Of a DNA stretch of 64,000 nt, positions 17,215 through 26,418 are shown piece after piece (position 1 is the first letter of the stretch; the number at the start of each line of letters is the position of its first letter). Origin of the DNA: Urechidicola croceus (lineage in GTDB: Bacteria > Bacteroidota > Bacteroidia > Flavobacteriales > Flavobacteriaceae); the NCBI GenBank assembly GCA_905181865.1, contig CAJIZG010000005.1, forward strand, positions 310,001 through 374,000, written 5' to 3'. The position numbers were made by a program, and so were the translations under genes. The notes beneath the pieces are model-generated. The model was not told the origin of the DNA, ran no database searches, and worked only from the letters and a program-made list of their open reading frames with translations.

Positions 17215-18987
17215 ATGAAAAAATACGGTTACATATTGTTTTTCATATTTATAGCTACTTCGGTTTTCGCGCAGAGTGGTATCCAACTTGTAACTACGCT
17301 GAGTAAAAATAAATTAGGAATACATCAGCGGTTAAGAGTCGATTTTACTGTTAATCGGCAGGGTGCGGATCACTTTGAATTGCCAAAACTTGAAGAGTTT
17401 GAGGTGGTAGGCGGACCTAGTTCTTCTATTAATCAATCATGGATCAATGGGAAGTCATCTTATAAGCAAACCTATACTTATATTATAAAACCTAAAAGAG
17501 TTGGCGTATTTTCGATTCCATCAGCCTCTATTAGTTATCAAGGAAATCGTATAGAATCGAACCCGGTTGAGGTGACGGTTTTACTTGAGTCTGACGTTCC
17601 AAAAGATGTAAATGATCCGCATTATATTGCCAGTGAAAATGTGCATTTGGTTGCTGAAATTTCTAAAGAGGAACCTTATGTAGGAGAAGGAATTTATGTA
17701 GTGTACAAATTATTTTTCAGTAATAAAGTAGGTTTCAATAATTGGAGAATAGAGGGCGTTCCACAATACGATGGTTTTTGGAATCAAGATATTGAAGTGA
17801 AAAGGCCTGAAGTGAAAAACGGAACTTATAAAGGTGAAGACTATCGATATATCATATTGAAACGTGCTTTGTTAATTCCTCAAAAATCTGGAAAATTGGG
17901 AATTGATCCTATAAATATGGATATTTCTGTAACCATTCCTACCGGTAGGGCAGATTTCTTTGGAAATCATATTGAAAGAAGTGTAAATTACTCTACATCT
18001 TCGGGGAATAGAAGTGTTGACGTAAAAGGTTTGCCTTATGAAAATAAACCCGCTGGGTATAATGGCGCCGTGGGAGATTTCGATTTTGCGGTTACTGCAA
18101 CTCGTGATATTTTACGCGCAAATGAAACGACTCAAATAAATGTGCAAGTTTCTGGGAAAGGTAATTTGAAATTATTTGAATTGCCTACTATTGAAACTCC
18201 TACAGAACTAGAGGTGTATTCACCGGAACACAATGAAAAAATCAATGCTTCTTTAACCGGAATGTCTGGAAAAATTTCTGATAGTTATACAATTGTTCCG
18301 CATTATAAAGGAAAGTACCAAATTCCGGAAGTATCCTTTTCTTATTTTAGTGTAAGAGACAATGCATATAAAACCATTGTAACAAAACCCTTAATAATTG
18401 ATGTTACGGAAGGGAAAACTTTGCCCGGAGGTGGACTCGTCAATTCACAGAATTCGTCGGCAAAACAATTGGTTGTTGCAACGGATAATAATTTTAGGTA
18501 CATTCTGAACGACACAAATTTTAATGCTATTAAAAAAGAAGTATTTTTCAAGTCTAACCTGTTTTATTCCTTGTTGTTTTTGCCCTTTTTAGCAATTCCA
18601 TTCGGAATATTCATTGGGAAGAGAAAGGCTAAAAGAGATGGAGATGTTGCTGGAAAAAGGTTTAGAAAAGCTGATAAATTGGCAAGGAAATATTTATCTC
18701 AAGCGAAAAAGCAATTAGGTAAAAAGGAAGCGTTCTATATCTCCCTAGAAAAAGCATTGCATAATTTCTTAAAAGCAATGTTGAACATTGAAACTTCAGA
18801 TATTAGTAAAGAGAAAATTACGGAGTTATTGCTGCGGCGCAATGTAGATAGTGAAACAGTCAAAGAATTTATGGATGTTTTGCAAGATTGTGATTTTGCT
18901 AGATATACACCTACTACAGATACCATGATGAAAGATGAGTTTGACAAGGCAAAATTAATTATTGCTAAAATTGATAAACAGATTTAG
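17215..18987 (+). CDS. batD: BatD, oxygen-tolerance family protein
   Basis: 590 aa. A signal peptide (MKKYGYILFFIFIATSVFAQ) leads a long extracytoplasmic region with repeated beta-sandwich domains (GIQLVTTLSKNKLGIHQRL, VEVTVL, EPYVGEGIYVVYKLFF, ATRDILRANETTQINVQVSG), then one membrane segment (~443-463) and a cytoplasmic helical tail of ~125 residues. This is the BatD plan. It is probably anchored in the inner membrane with its sandwich domains in the periplasm. batE starts at the base after its stop codon. Confidence 0.9.
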   Translation: MKKYGYILFFIFIATSVFAQSGIQLVTTLSKNKLGIHQRLRVDFTVNRQGADHFELPKLEEFEVVGGPSSSINQSWINGKSSYKQTYTYIIKPKRVGVFSIPSASISYQGNRIESNPVEVTVLLESDVPKDVNDPHYIASENVHLVAEISKEEPYVGEGIYVVYKLFFSNKVGFNNWRIEGVPQYDGFWNQDIEVKRPEVKNGTYKGEDYRYIILKRALLIPQKSGKLGIDPINMDISVTIPTGRADFFGNHIERSVNYSTSSGNRSVDVKGLPYENKPAGYNGAVGDFDFAVTATRDILRANETTQINVQVSGKGNLKLFELPTIETPTELEVYSPEHNEKINASLTGMSGKISDSYTIVPHYKGKYQIPEVSFSYFSVRDNAYKTIVTKPLIIDVTEGKTLPGGGLVNSQNSSAKQLVVATDNNFRYILNDTNFNAIKKEVFFKSNLFYSLLFLPFLAIPFGIFIGKRKAKRDGDVAGKRFRKADKLARKYLSQAKKQLGKKEAFYISLEKALHNFLKAMLNIETSDISKEKITELLLRRNVDSETVKEFMDVLQDCDFARYTPTTDTMMKDEFDKAKLIIAKIDKQI

Positions 18988-19740
18988 ATGAAAAAAGTAT
19001 TATTCATATTGTTTTTGTCTCTCGTTTCGTTTGGCTTTTCCCAATCGGCAGATGAATTATTTTCGCAAGCCAATGGTTTATATAAAGACGGAAAGTATCA
19101 AAAATCAATTGATTTGTATGAAAAAATTGAAGGTCTTGGGGTCCAGTCTGAGGAGTTGTATTTCAATTTAGGGAATAGTTATTATAAGTTGAATATGGTT
19201 GCCCCATCGATTTATAATTATGAAAGAGCGCTGAAAATAAATCCAATAAATGAAGATGCCCTGATAAATTTGGAATTTGCGAATCGAATGGCTATGGATG
19301 CCGTAATACCATTACCAAAAAGTGTATTTCAAAAATTTTCAGACGCTGTTATTTATAAGTTACCTTATGAATCTTGGGCTATTATATCAATACTACTTTC
19401 TTTTTTAGGGGCGTTACTATTTCTCTTGTATCATTTTTCCTATACTTCGAGTAAAAAATTATTATTTTTTAATACGAGTATTTTAAGTTCTATATTATTA
19501 ATACTTACCGTTTTTTTTGCTTTTAAAGCGTTCTCTTATGAAGAGAATACTTTAATGGCGATCGTGTTTGAGAAAACTGCAGAAATTAAAAATGGGCCTA
19601 CCCTTAATAGTGATACTATGTTTGAGTTACACGAAGGGACAAAGATTCAGGTATTAGATGGTATAGATGATTGGATGAAAATCAAATTAGCTGATGGAAA
19701 AATTGGCTGGATAATAGCAGAATATATCAAGGAAATTTAA
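18988..19740 (+). CDS. batE: BatE, TPR and SH3 membrane protein
   Basis: 250 aa. Signal peptide (MKKVLFILFLSLVSFGFSQ), TPR repeats (~20-95: ANGLYKDGKYQKSIDLYEKIE, YFNLGNSYYKLNMVAPSIYNYERALKINP), two membrane segments (~130-150 and ~160-180) and a C-terminal bacterial SH3 domain (~190-248: KNGPTLNSDTMFELHEGTK, DDWMKIKLADGKIGWI). This is the last gene of the Bat operon. Its final four bases overlap the convergent cvpA-like gene. Confidence 0.9.
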   Translation: MKKVLFILFLSLVSFGFSQSADELFSQANGLYKDGKYQKSIDLYEKIEGLGVQSEELYFNLGNSYYKLNMVAPSIYNYERALKINPINEDALINLEFANRMAMDAVIPLPKSVFQKFSDAVIYKLPYESWAIISILLSFLGALLFLLYHFSYTSSKKLLFFNTSILSSILLILTVFFAFKAFSYEENTLMAIVFEKTAEIKNGPTLNSDTMFELHEGTKIQVLDGIDDWMKIKLADGKIGWIIAEYIKEI

Positions 19741-20249
19741 ATTTCTACATTGTCAATCTCATCTTCCACAATTGTTAAAAAATTTGGAAATAGTAAAGAT
19801 GCTAGGTTTCTTGTAGGTTCAAAAAGAATTGAATCTTCCGTTATATTTTTATCTGTAAACGGAATAGTACTATTGAGTTTGTCAAAAATAATGAGTACTA
19901 CACTTAGTATCATTCCCATCTTAAGCAGTCCAAAGATTCCGCCTAAAATTTTATTCAAAAACCCTAAAGAAGCAAAATCTGCCGCTTTTGTCAATAACTT
20001 ACCAAGTAATGAAATAACAATCACGATACCAATGAATGTAGTAGTAAAGGCCACCATTGAAATGTATTTTTCTTCCCAATCAACGTAATTTGTCAAAAAG
20101 TCTGAGGCAAAGTGGGAGAAATGAATGGCACCATAAATTCCTGCAATAAGAGCGACCAAAGAGGCTAGTTCTGCGAATAAGCCTTTCATTAAACCTCTTA
20201 AAAATCCAAATAATAATAAGCCAAGAATAACAATGTCAAAGGTGTTCAT
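19737..20249 (-). CDS. CvpA family membrane protein
   Basis: 170 aa with four predicted membrane segments, starting with MNTFDIVILGLLLFGFLRGLMKG, the conserved entry of the CvpA/colicin V production family; FASLGFLNKILGGIFGLLKM is the second conserved block. Integral inner-membrane protein. CvpA homologues are needed for colicin V production in E. coli, but their general role is unclear. It converges on batE with a 4-bp overlap of the stop codons, so both transcripts must end inside the opposing gene. Confidence 0.85.
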   Translation of the reverse strand: MNTFDIVILGLLLFGFLRGLMKGLFAELASLVALIAGIYGAIHFSHFASDFLTNYVDWEEKYISMVAFTTTFIGIVIVISLLGKLLTKAADFASLGFLNKILGGIFGLLKMGMILSVVLIIFDKLNSTIPFTDKNITEDSILFEPTRNLASLLFPNFLTIVEDEIDNVEI

Positions 20250-20359
20250 AATTAGGGTTTAGAAGTATGCAAATTTAATAGAATATTTGAGAATTAGATT
20301 TTTCATGTAAACATTTAATCTTGTCAGTATAAAACGTAAGAATAAAGTACCTTTGGCGT

Positions 20360-20713
20360 ATGATTGGAGAACAAGATTTAAAGGAAAATTGGGAGTTGCT
20401 AGTACAAATTATTTCAGATCGATTTGCCGATGGCGATCGGTTAGATTTGGATTCTATTATATATTTAATAGGCGTTCAAGAGTTGGGATTAGGAGCACAA
20501 AAATTTAAGAAAGACGAAAAATTAAATTTAATGCATATTGCTATTTGTAGACTGTTGGAGCCTTATGGCTATTATGAGTTTGATTATTTTGATGATGATA
20601 AATGGCCGCATTATATGGTAAAAGAGGAATTGCCTACCTTAAAACCAGGGGAACAATCAGTATTAATGAAAGAAGCTATAGTGCACTATTTTACTGAAAA
20701 AGGGTTGATTTAA
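20360..20713 (+). CDS. conserved flavobacterial hypothetical protein
   Basis: 117 aa, acidic and soluble, no signal peptide or membrane segment. Visible blocks are DRLDLDSIIYLIGVQELGLG and EPYGYYEFDYFDDDKWPHY. I recognise it only as a conserved hypothetical of Flavobacteriia and assign no function. A Bacteroidota -7-like box TACCTTTG lies at 20348-20355, only a few bases before the ATG at 20360, so the transcript may have a very short leader if that box is used. It is divergent from the cvpA-like gene. Confidence 0.7.
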   Translation: MIGEQDLKENWELLVQIISDRFADGDRLDLDSIIYLIGVQELGLGAQKFKKDEKLNLMHIAICRLLEPYGYYEFDYFDDDKWPHYMVKEELPTLKPGEQSVLMKEAIVHYFTEKGLI

Positions 20714-20833
20714 TTCTGTAAACGTTTATACAATAAGGGCTTGTCACCGATGTTGTAAAGTTGTCATAAAGACGACGTTATCAAATAGTAGAAACGGCAA
20801 CTATTTTTGTTCTGAACATTTAAAGACATTAGA

Positions 20834-21402
20834 ATGAAGAATAATGGTTCGTCTAGTAAGGTAAAAGAACTAAGAAAGAGAAAAGAGTTTTCACAAGAGG
20901 AGTTGGCCGAAAAGTCAGGTTTAAGTGTTCGAACCATTCAGCGTATTGAAAATGGGGAATCTGACCCAACAGAAGAATCGATCAAGAGAATTTCAGTTGC
21001 ACTAGAAGTGAATCCTGATGAATTAATTGGAAAGTTCAAAAAGATAATAGTTTCCTAGTAATAATGAGTTTGTCGGCGCTCAGTTTTTTTACTCTTTCCC
21101 TTGCTTGGAATTATTATTTCATTAATTTTTTGGATCCTAAAAAAGGATAAATTAAAAGGAGTAAACGAATTAGGGAAACGTAATTTGAATTTTAAAATTA
21201 CTTGGGTTTTATTATTCTCGTTGTCTTATATAATAATTCTTGCACGTATGACAGGTATAATTCCTCGACTTGGAGTAGGGACTTTCTTTTTATACCTTTC
21301 GTATTCTATGGATTCATTGCTGTGATTATTGTTGTAAATTCTATGCGAGTATATCAGAAGAAAAAAGTTTTCTATAAATCAGCAATTAGAATGTTGAGAT
21401 AA
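20834..21402 (+). pseudogene. XRE-type regulator with membrane domain, broken by frameshifts
   Basis: The first 74 codons encode an intact helix-turn-helix (KVKELRKRKEFSQEELAEKSG, VRTIQRIENGESDP, IKRISVALEVNPDELI). The protein then continues in other frames: MSLSALSFF (from 21064), FPLLGIIISLIFWILKKDKL and GVNELGKR (from ~21095), and FYGFIAVIIVVNSMRVYQKKK (ending 21402). Together they make one ~190-aa protein with an N-terminal HTH and three or four membrane segments, a plan common in Flavobacteriia. Three frame changes are required, near 21035 (poly-A), 21089 (poly-T) and 21295. The N-terminal HTH could still be made as a stand-alone 74-aa protein. Confidence 0.75.
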
Positions 21403-21444
21403 ATTTTGTCATTTCTGTGAAAGCATGAAACCAGAGTTAAGTTA

Positions 21445-21468
21445 GATTCCCGCTTCCGTAGGAATGAG
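21445..21468. repeat. short intergenic repeat (ATTCCCGCTTCCGTAGGAATGAG)
   Basis: Matches the ATTCCCGCTTTCGCGGGAATGAC type of imperfect palindromic intergenic repeat found in many flavobacterial genomes, here lying in the gap between the broken XRE gene and the SDR gene. ATTCC...GGAAT are its arms. Copy number not counted. Confidence 0.5.
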
Positions 21469-21487
21469 AACTCTAGAAGCTTCAAAC

Positions 21488-22282
21488 CTAAGTCACGTGT
21501 ACTTTACGTACCAACTTGGCAAGTAATCCTGGCCAAATACGTTTTAAATAAACACTAGCAGTTTCTTTGAGGCCTCCAATAACAATTTCTCTCTTCTTTT
21601 TACGAATGGCCGTTATCATTTTTTTCACGAAGACAGCAGGAAGAATGCCGTTGTCTGTAGCTACATCCATTTTGTCTTGTCTAGAACCATCTCCTACCAA
21701 CGCGTTAAAAGAAAGTTCTGTACGAACATAGCCTGGGAGTATTAACGTAACATCAATATGATCTTTGTAAACTTCGGCACGTAGACTATCAAAAAAACCA
21801 TGTAAGGCATGCTTCGAGGCGGAATATGATGACCGAACAGGTGTGGCAACTTTTCCAACAACACTCGTTACAACCACAAAATGGCCAGCTTGTTGTTTTA
21901 TAAAATGAGGAAGAAGTGCTTTAGACAGTGCTATGGTTCCAAAGTAATTGATGTTCATGATGCGTTTGTCTACTGCTATCTTTGTGTTAATTGCTGAGTC
22001 GCGCTGGCTCACCCCTCCATTATTAATAAGAATATCTATTTTTCCAAATAACGAAATAGTGGAAGTAACAATCTTTGGACAAGATTCATAATTTTCTAAA
22101 TCGAAGGGTACTATGTGAACATTATTGGGGTCGGTACATTCGTTTTTAACGGCTAATAAGCGATCTTTGTTTCTTGCTGACAAGATTAGTTTACAGTTTA
22201 ATTTGGAAAGCTCTAAGGCCAATGCTTTTCCAATACCCGATGAAGCACCAGTGATCCAAATAATTTTATTTTCTAAACTCAT
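21488..22282 (-). CDS. short-chain dehydrogenase/reductase
   Basis: 264 aa from ATG at 22282; the frame extends ten codons further, but MSLENKIIWITGASSGIGKA is the expected family start. The Rossmann NAD(P)-binding motif TGASSGIG, the NNGG motif (ILINNGGVS), and the catalytic Ser-Tyr-Lys (TSVVGK...YSASKHAL) are intact. The extended C-terminus with KLVRKVH is typical of membrane-near SDRs of the DltE/DHRS7 type. Substrate unknown. It is separated from the convergent region to its left by a repeat. Confidence 0.88.
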   Translation of the reverse strand: MSLENKIIWITGASSGIGKALALELSKLNCKLILSARNKDRLLAVKNECTDPNNVHIVPFDLENYESCPKIVTSTISLFGKIDILINNGGVSQRDSAINTKIAVDKRIMNINYFGTIALSKALLPHFIKQQAGHFVVVTSVVGKVATPVRSSYSASKHALHGFFDSLRAEVYKDHIDVTLILPGYVRTELSFNALVGDGSRQDKMDVATDNGILPAVFVKKMITAIRKKKREIVIGGLKETASVYLKRIWPGLLAKLVRKVHVT

Positions 22283-22365
22283 ATTATGATGTATATCTAG
22301 CAAAATAATCAATTAAAATGTATTTTTGACACTGATTATCAAAATCCTATTTTAATTTTTAAGTG

Positions 22366-23706
22366 ATGTTGAAATACATACTTTTCCTCTTATTGGGTTC
22401 TACCATTGTTTTGAATGCACAAGATTCATTAGTTGTAAAATTGAGTGGAAAGAGTGACGATAACCAATTGATGCTATATAAGGTTAAAGGAGGTCAACAA
22501 GAGTATGTTGCAAATGCAAAAAGCGACACTAATAATTTTAAGTTCCAGTTTCCAACGAAAAGTGCACCGGGAATTTATCGATTGTTTTTTGATATTCAAA
22601 ACAATGGTTTTATCGAACTCTTGTATAATAATGAATCCATCTCAGTAACATTTGATCCATTAAATATTGACACTTCTGCCAAGTTTTTGGTGTCCAAAGA
22701 GAATCAGATATATGAAGCGTATATTCAGTTATCATTACGTCGGCAGTCTACTATAGATTCTTTGCAGATGGTTTATTTTAGTACTGAAAAGCGTGAACTC
22801 ATTAAAGTGAAATATGCTAAAGTTGTTATAGAATTAAAACAAATTCAGCATTCGTTTGAAGAAATGTCTAAGGGTTTAATGGCTCATGAATTTATAACAT
22901 CAAACAGAAATTATAATGCTGATGAAATTTGGACTACTCCAGATTTATATTTAGAATCGACACAATCTCATTTTTTTGATGCGTTAGATTTTGGCAATCC
23001 TATTTTACGAAATTCTTCTAGAATTCTTGACAAGGTCGTTGAGTATGTATTTTATTTAAATAAATCCGAAGATATGGAAGTATATCTCGCATCGAAGCAA
23101 CAAGCCGTAAATGATGTTATGTTAAAGGTTGGAAATATCTATGATGTGAAACGTGAGATTTTAAGTTCATTGTTATATGCACTGGCAGATCAGCAAGAAA
23201 TAGAAATGGTTGACTTTATTATAACGCAGCATTATGGGAAATTGCCGAAAGAACTTCAAAGCGAGCAATTCTTGACAGAAATTGATCGAATAATAAGCAC
23301 GGCAATTGGAAGGGAGGCTCCCGAAATTAGTTGGGATGAAAATGGTGAAGAAAAAAAACTTTCGGATATGAAAGGTTTAAATGAAGTGATTATCATTGTT
23401 TTTTGGAGTACGTCCTGTTCTCATTGTTTAAATGATATTCCTACATTGTATGATTTTACCAAGGATTACGATGGATTGCAAATAGTAGCAATTGCCTTAG
23501 AAGAGGAAAGAGAAGATTTTGATAAACTAACCAAAGAAATGCCGCAATGGATACATGTTTATGGGGCGAATAAATGGACGAATAAAATTGCTAAAAATTA
23601 TGATGTCAATGGAACGCCTTCTTATTTTGTTTTAGATAAGGATTTAAAAATAATAGCAAAGCCGGAAGTGCTAGAAGACCTTCAGGCTTTGTTTGATCAA
23701 AATTAG
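22366..23706 (+). CDS. TlpA-like thioredoxin-fold lipid/periplasmic protein
   Basis: 446 aa from ATG 22366 (a GTG sits one codon before). Signal peptide (LKYILFLLLGSTIVLNAQ), an N-terminal region of ~280 residues resembling the beta-rich leader found in Bacteroidota TlpA-like proteins, then a thioredoxin-fold domain (~320-446). The redox motif is CSHC in FWSTSCSHCLNDIP and the cis-Pro block is VNGTPSYFV. It probably reduces or isomerises disulfides in the periplasm. Convergent with the sulfatase gene, with stops only 6 bp apart. Confidence 0.85.
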   Translation: MLKYILFLLLGSTIVLNAQDSLVVKLSGKSDDNQLMLYKVKGGQQEYVANAKSDTNNFKFQFPTKSAPGIYRLFFDIQNNGFIELLYNNESISVTFDPLNIDTSAKFLVSKENQIYEAYIQLSLRRQSTIDSLQMVYFSTEKRELIKVKYAKVVIELKQIQHSFEEMSKGLMAHEFITSNRNYNADEIWTTPDLYLESTQSHFFDALDFGNPILRNSSRILDKVVEYVFYLNKSEDMEVYLASKQQAVNDVMLKVGNIYDVKREILSSLLYALADQQEIEMVDFIITQHYGKLPKELQSEQFLTEIDRIISTAIGREAPEISWDENGEEKKLSDMKGLNEVIIIVFWSTSCSHCLNDIPTLYDFTKDYDGLQIVAIALEEEREDFDKLTKEMPQWIHVYGANKWTNKIAKNYDVNGTPSYFVLDKDLKIIAKPEVLEDLQALFDQN

Positions 23707-23712
23707 AGGCCC

Positions 23713-25110
23713 CTATTTCTTCTCGGTATAAAATTTTTCTTTGTGTTTAGTTGCTAATGCTAATAGGTTGTCTGCAACTTCGGGATTTTCTTTAATTACA
23801 TTTTTTGATTCATAAGGATCATTTTCCATATCAAACAAACTCAATTCAATTTTTAGATTGTCATACTTTCCAGAGGATCCATCTTTTCCAGGAGTGTTTA
23901 ATCTGTGATAGTTATGCGGTAAATGTAATTTCCATTTTCCATCGGTACTCATGACACTTTCGAAATTTTTTCCTGTTGAAAAAGCATAATATGGTTGTGG
24001 GTTTTTTGCACTTTCATCTCCAGAAATTACAGCCCAAACATTCTTTCCGTCAATGGTTGATTCTGGTAAACCAACAGAAGCCAAATTGCACAAGGTTGGT
24101 AAAAGGTCAATAGAAGTAAACATATTGTTTGAACTTGTATTCGGTTTTAATTTATTTGGATATTTTATAATACAAGCAGAACGTGTTCCTCCTTCGAACG
24201 AAGTTGCTTTCGACGCTCTAAAAGGTGTGGATCCAGCATGGTTCCCATACGCCACCCAGGGGCCATTGTCTGACGAGAATATTACAATTGTATTCTCTTC
24301 AACACCATTCAATTTCAATGCTTTCATAATTTCGCCAACAGACCAATCTAATTCAAGCGTAACATCAGTATACAATCCTTTACCAGATTTTCCTTCGAAA
24401 TCTTCACTACAGAAAATTGGTACGTGTGGCATAGAATGCGGTACATATAATAAAAAAGGTTCTTTGCTGTTTCTATTGATAAAATCAACTGCACCTTCAG
24501 TACTCCATTTCGTTAGTTGTTTTTGTTCTGGAACTCCAACATCTTCAATGGTAACTTTTCCATTTCTCCAATATTTAATTGGAAATTTACCCCAGTATTC
24601 TGGATTCACAGGATGATGCTTCCACATATCATTTGAATACATTAATCCAGCAGTTTCATCAAATCCACGATTGTGAGGTCGAGTTTCAGGGATATCTCCT
24701 AAATGCCATTTTCCGAAAATCCCCGTTTTATATCCCGCAGCTTGAAAAATTTCACCCATTGTTGGGAACTTAGGATCTAAACATTTTACATTAGGTCCAT
24801 GCGCTCCAAAAACTTTGGTTCGTCCTGGATAACAGCCTGTCATTAGAGCAGATCGTGAAGCAGAACAAATTGCTTGTGGAACATGAAAATTTGTAAATCG
24901 AACACCTTCGTCTGCCAATTTTTGAACATTAGGCGTTTCAATTTCTACTTGCCCAAATGGATTAAAATCTGAATACCCAGAATCATCTAAAAATATAATG
25001 ACCACATTGGGTTTCTTTGTGGGTTTATCCGTTTTAGTAGCATCACTGCATGAAGTTATAATGAGAAGCACACTAAAAGTTAAAGAAAGTTGAATAAATC
25101 GTCGTTTCAT
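23713..25110 (-). CDS. lipoprotein sulfatase (type I, CSASR)
   Basis: 465 aa. Lipoprotein signal ends ITSC (Cys21). The metal site begins NVVIIFLDDSGYSDF, the formylglycine signature is CSASR (Cys82; the C-x-A-x-R form), and GKWHLGD plus SSDNGPW...GSTPFRASK and EGGTRSACI complete the active site. It should be anchored in the envelope. It belongs to the arylsulfatase A-like sulfatases; substrate class cannot be read with certainty. No SusC/SusD pair or glycoside hydrolase accompanies it, so it is an isolated sulfatase gene. Confidence 0.92.
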   Translation of the reverse strand: MKRRFIQLSLTFSVLLIITSCSDATKTDKPTKKPNVVIIFLDDSGYSDFNPFGQVEIETPNVQKLADEGVRFTNFHVPQAICSASRSALMTGCYPGRTKVFGAHGPNVKCLDPKFPTMGEIFQAAGYKTGIFGKWHLGDIPETRPHNRGFDETAGLMYSNDMWKHHPVNPEYWGKFPIKYWRNGKVTIEDVGVPEQKQLTKWSTEGAVDFINRNSKEPFLLYVPHSMPHVPIFCSEDFEGKSGKGLYTDVTLELDWSVGEIMKALKLNGVEENTIVIFSSDNGPWVAYGNHAGSTPFRASKATSFEGGTRSACIIKYPNKLKPNTSSNNMFTSIDLLPTLCNLASVGLPESTIDGKNVWAVISGDESAKNPQPYYAFSTGKNFESVMSTDGKWKLHLPHNYHRLNTPGKDGSSGKYDNLKIELSLFDMENDPYESKNVIKENPEVADNLLALATKHKEKFYTEKK

Positions 25111-25131
25111 TATTATATAAATTGAATTTAG

Positions 25132-25491
25132 TCAAAAATACAAAAAAGCATCTTCAATATGTTCGATCGTTGTTTTGTTCTTATTCTGAAGAATAGCAAT
25201 AATATCAAAGCGAACTTCTATGTCCAGCTCTTTTGAAATCACATATTGGTTCATGGCCATTACTAGTAATTGGATCTTCTTTTGGGTGATAAAATCTTGT
25301 GGATCTCCAAAGTAATCAGACGAACGGGTTTTTACTTCAATGGCAACCAAGGTATTTTCTTTTTGTGCAATAATATCCACTTCAGCTTTTAAATACCGCC
25401 AATTTTTATTTTGGATGGTATATCCTTTTTTAACCAAATAATCAATAGCAAGTTGTTCGCCTTTTTCCCCTAATTCATTGTGTTCAGCCAT
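25132..25491 (-). CDS. YraN family (UPF0102) putative endonuclease
   Basis: 119 aa. Conserved blocks GEKGEQLAIDYLVKKGY, NWRYLKAEVDIIAQ and LVAIEVKTRSS are those of YraN/UPF0102, a restriction-endonuclease-like fold with Glu, Asp and ExK catalytic residues all visible (E of KGEQ, D of EVDII, E-V-K). Its cellular role is unknown, often linked to DNA processing. It lies 10 bp downstream of an LD-carboxypeptidase gene on the same strand. Confidence 0.88.
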   Translation of the reverse strand: MAEHNELGEKGEQLAIDYLVKKGYTIQNKNWRYLKAEVDIIAQKENTLVAIEVKTRSSDYFGDPQDFITQKKIQLLVMAMNQYVISKELDIEVRFDIIAILQNKNKTTIEHIEDAFLYF

Positions 25492-25501
25492 AACTTAGTG
25501 T

Positions 25502-26401
25502 TTAGTGACTATTTGTTAGTATAGTTCCATTCTCATTCACCTCTAATTTCACCTTACTCCCTAAAATCAACGCTGTATTATCATCTAAATGCCCCGCTGG
25601 AAAATTAAAGCAAACCGGAAAATCGTACTCTCGAATATTGTCCAAAATAATATCCTCAGCAGTTTTTCCAAAGGGAATAGTATTATCATGCATTTGAGTC
25701 ATTCCTCCAACTATTAAACCTTTTAAGTTTTCAAAATATCCATTTCTTTTAAGCGCAAGCATCATGCGATCTATATGATATAGATATTCGTCCAAGTCTT
25801 CAATAAATAATATTTTTCCATCTATGTCGATATTTGATTTACTTCCAAGTAAACTATATAAAATTGATAAGTTTCCTCCGACTAAAATCCCTTCAGATTT
25901 TCCCAACCAATTGTGTTTTGAAAAATCGAAATTTTTACTCTCTTTTTCTCCAAAAAGAACATTTTTTAACGAAATAAGACTATTTTCTGTATTTTTTAGC
26001 ACATTTATTGGCATTGTTGCGTGCAATGATTGAACACCCAAATTATGAATATGACTATGCAAAACAGTTATATCAGAATATCCAATAATCCATATAGGAT
26101 TTTTTAAAAAAGAGGAGAAATCGAGTTTGTCAATTATTCTTACTGTCCCATAACCACCGCGCGCGCACCAAATTGCTTTGATGTTTTTACTATCTAGCAT
26201 CAATTGAAAATCTGCAGTTCGTTGTGCATCAGTTCCAGCAAACTGATGATCTTCAAGAGCGATTGTTTTACCAGTAACGACTTTTAACCCCCACGATTTT
26301 AATAGTTTAATAGCGGGGGTGATTTCTTCTTTAGAAATTTTTCGAGCAGTAGACACTATGGCAATAGTGTCGCCTTTATTTAAATATGAAGGTTTAATCA
26401 T
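25502..26401 (-). CDS. LD-carboxypeptidase (S66 family), cytoplasmic copy
   Basis: 299 aa. The S66 core is intact: GDTIAIVSTARKI, CARGGYGTVRIID, the nucleophile in IIGYSDIT (Ser109), GGNLSIL, FIEDLDE and the C-terminal FPAGHLDDN His. These enzymes remove the terminal D-alanine from tetrapeptides during murein recycling, or act on related amide bonds. No signal peptide, so cytoplasmic. It is 17 bp downstream of a close paralogue that does carry a signal peptide. Confidence 0.9.
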   Translation of the reverse strand: MIKPSYLNKGDTIAIVSTARKISKEEITPAIKLLKSWGLKVVTGKTIALEDHQFAGTDAQRTADFQLMLDSKNIKAIWCARGGYGTVRIIDKLDFSSFLKNPIWIIGYSDITVLHSHIHNLGVQSLHATMPINVLKNTENSLISLKNVLFGEKESKNFDFSKHNWLGKSEGILVGGNLSILYSLLGSKSNIDIDGKILFIEDLDEYLYHIDRMMLALKRNGYFENLKGLIVGGMTQMHDNTIPFGKTAEDIILDNIREYDFPVCFNFPAGHLDDNTALILGSKVKLEVNENGTILTNSH

Positions 26402-26418
26402 ATTATGGTTTTTTTATA

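Noticed and set aside
24053-24616. 187-codon plus-strand frame opposite the sulfatase at 23713-25110
   Set aside because: Lies entirely antisense to a clear sulfatase and shows no domain, signal or codon pattern of its own.
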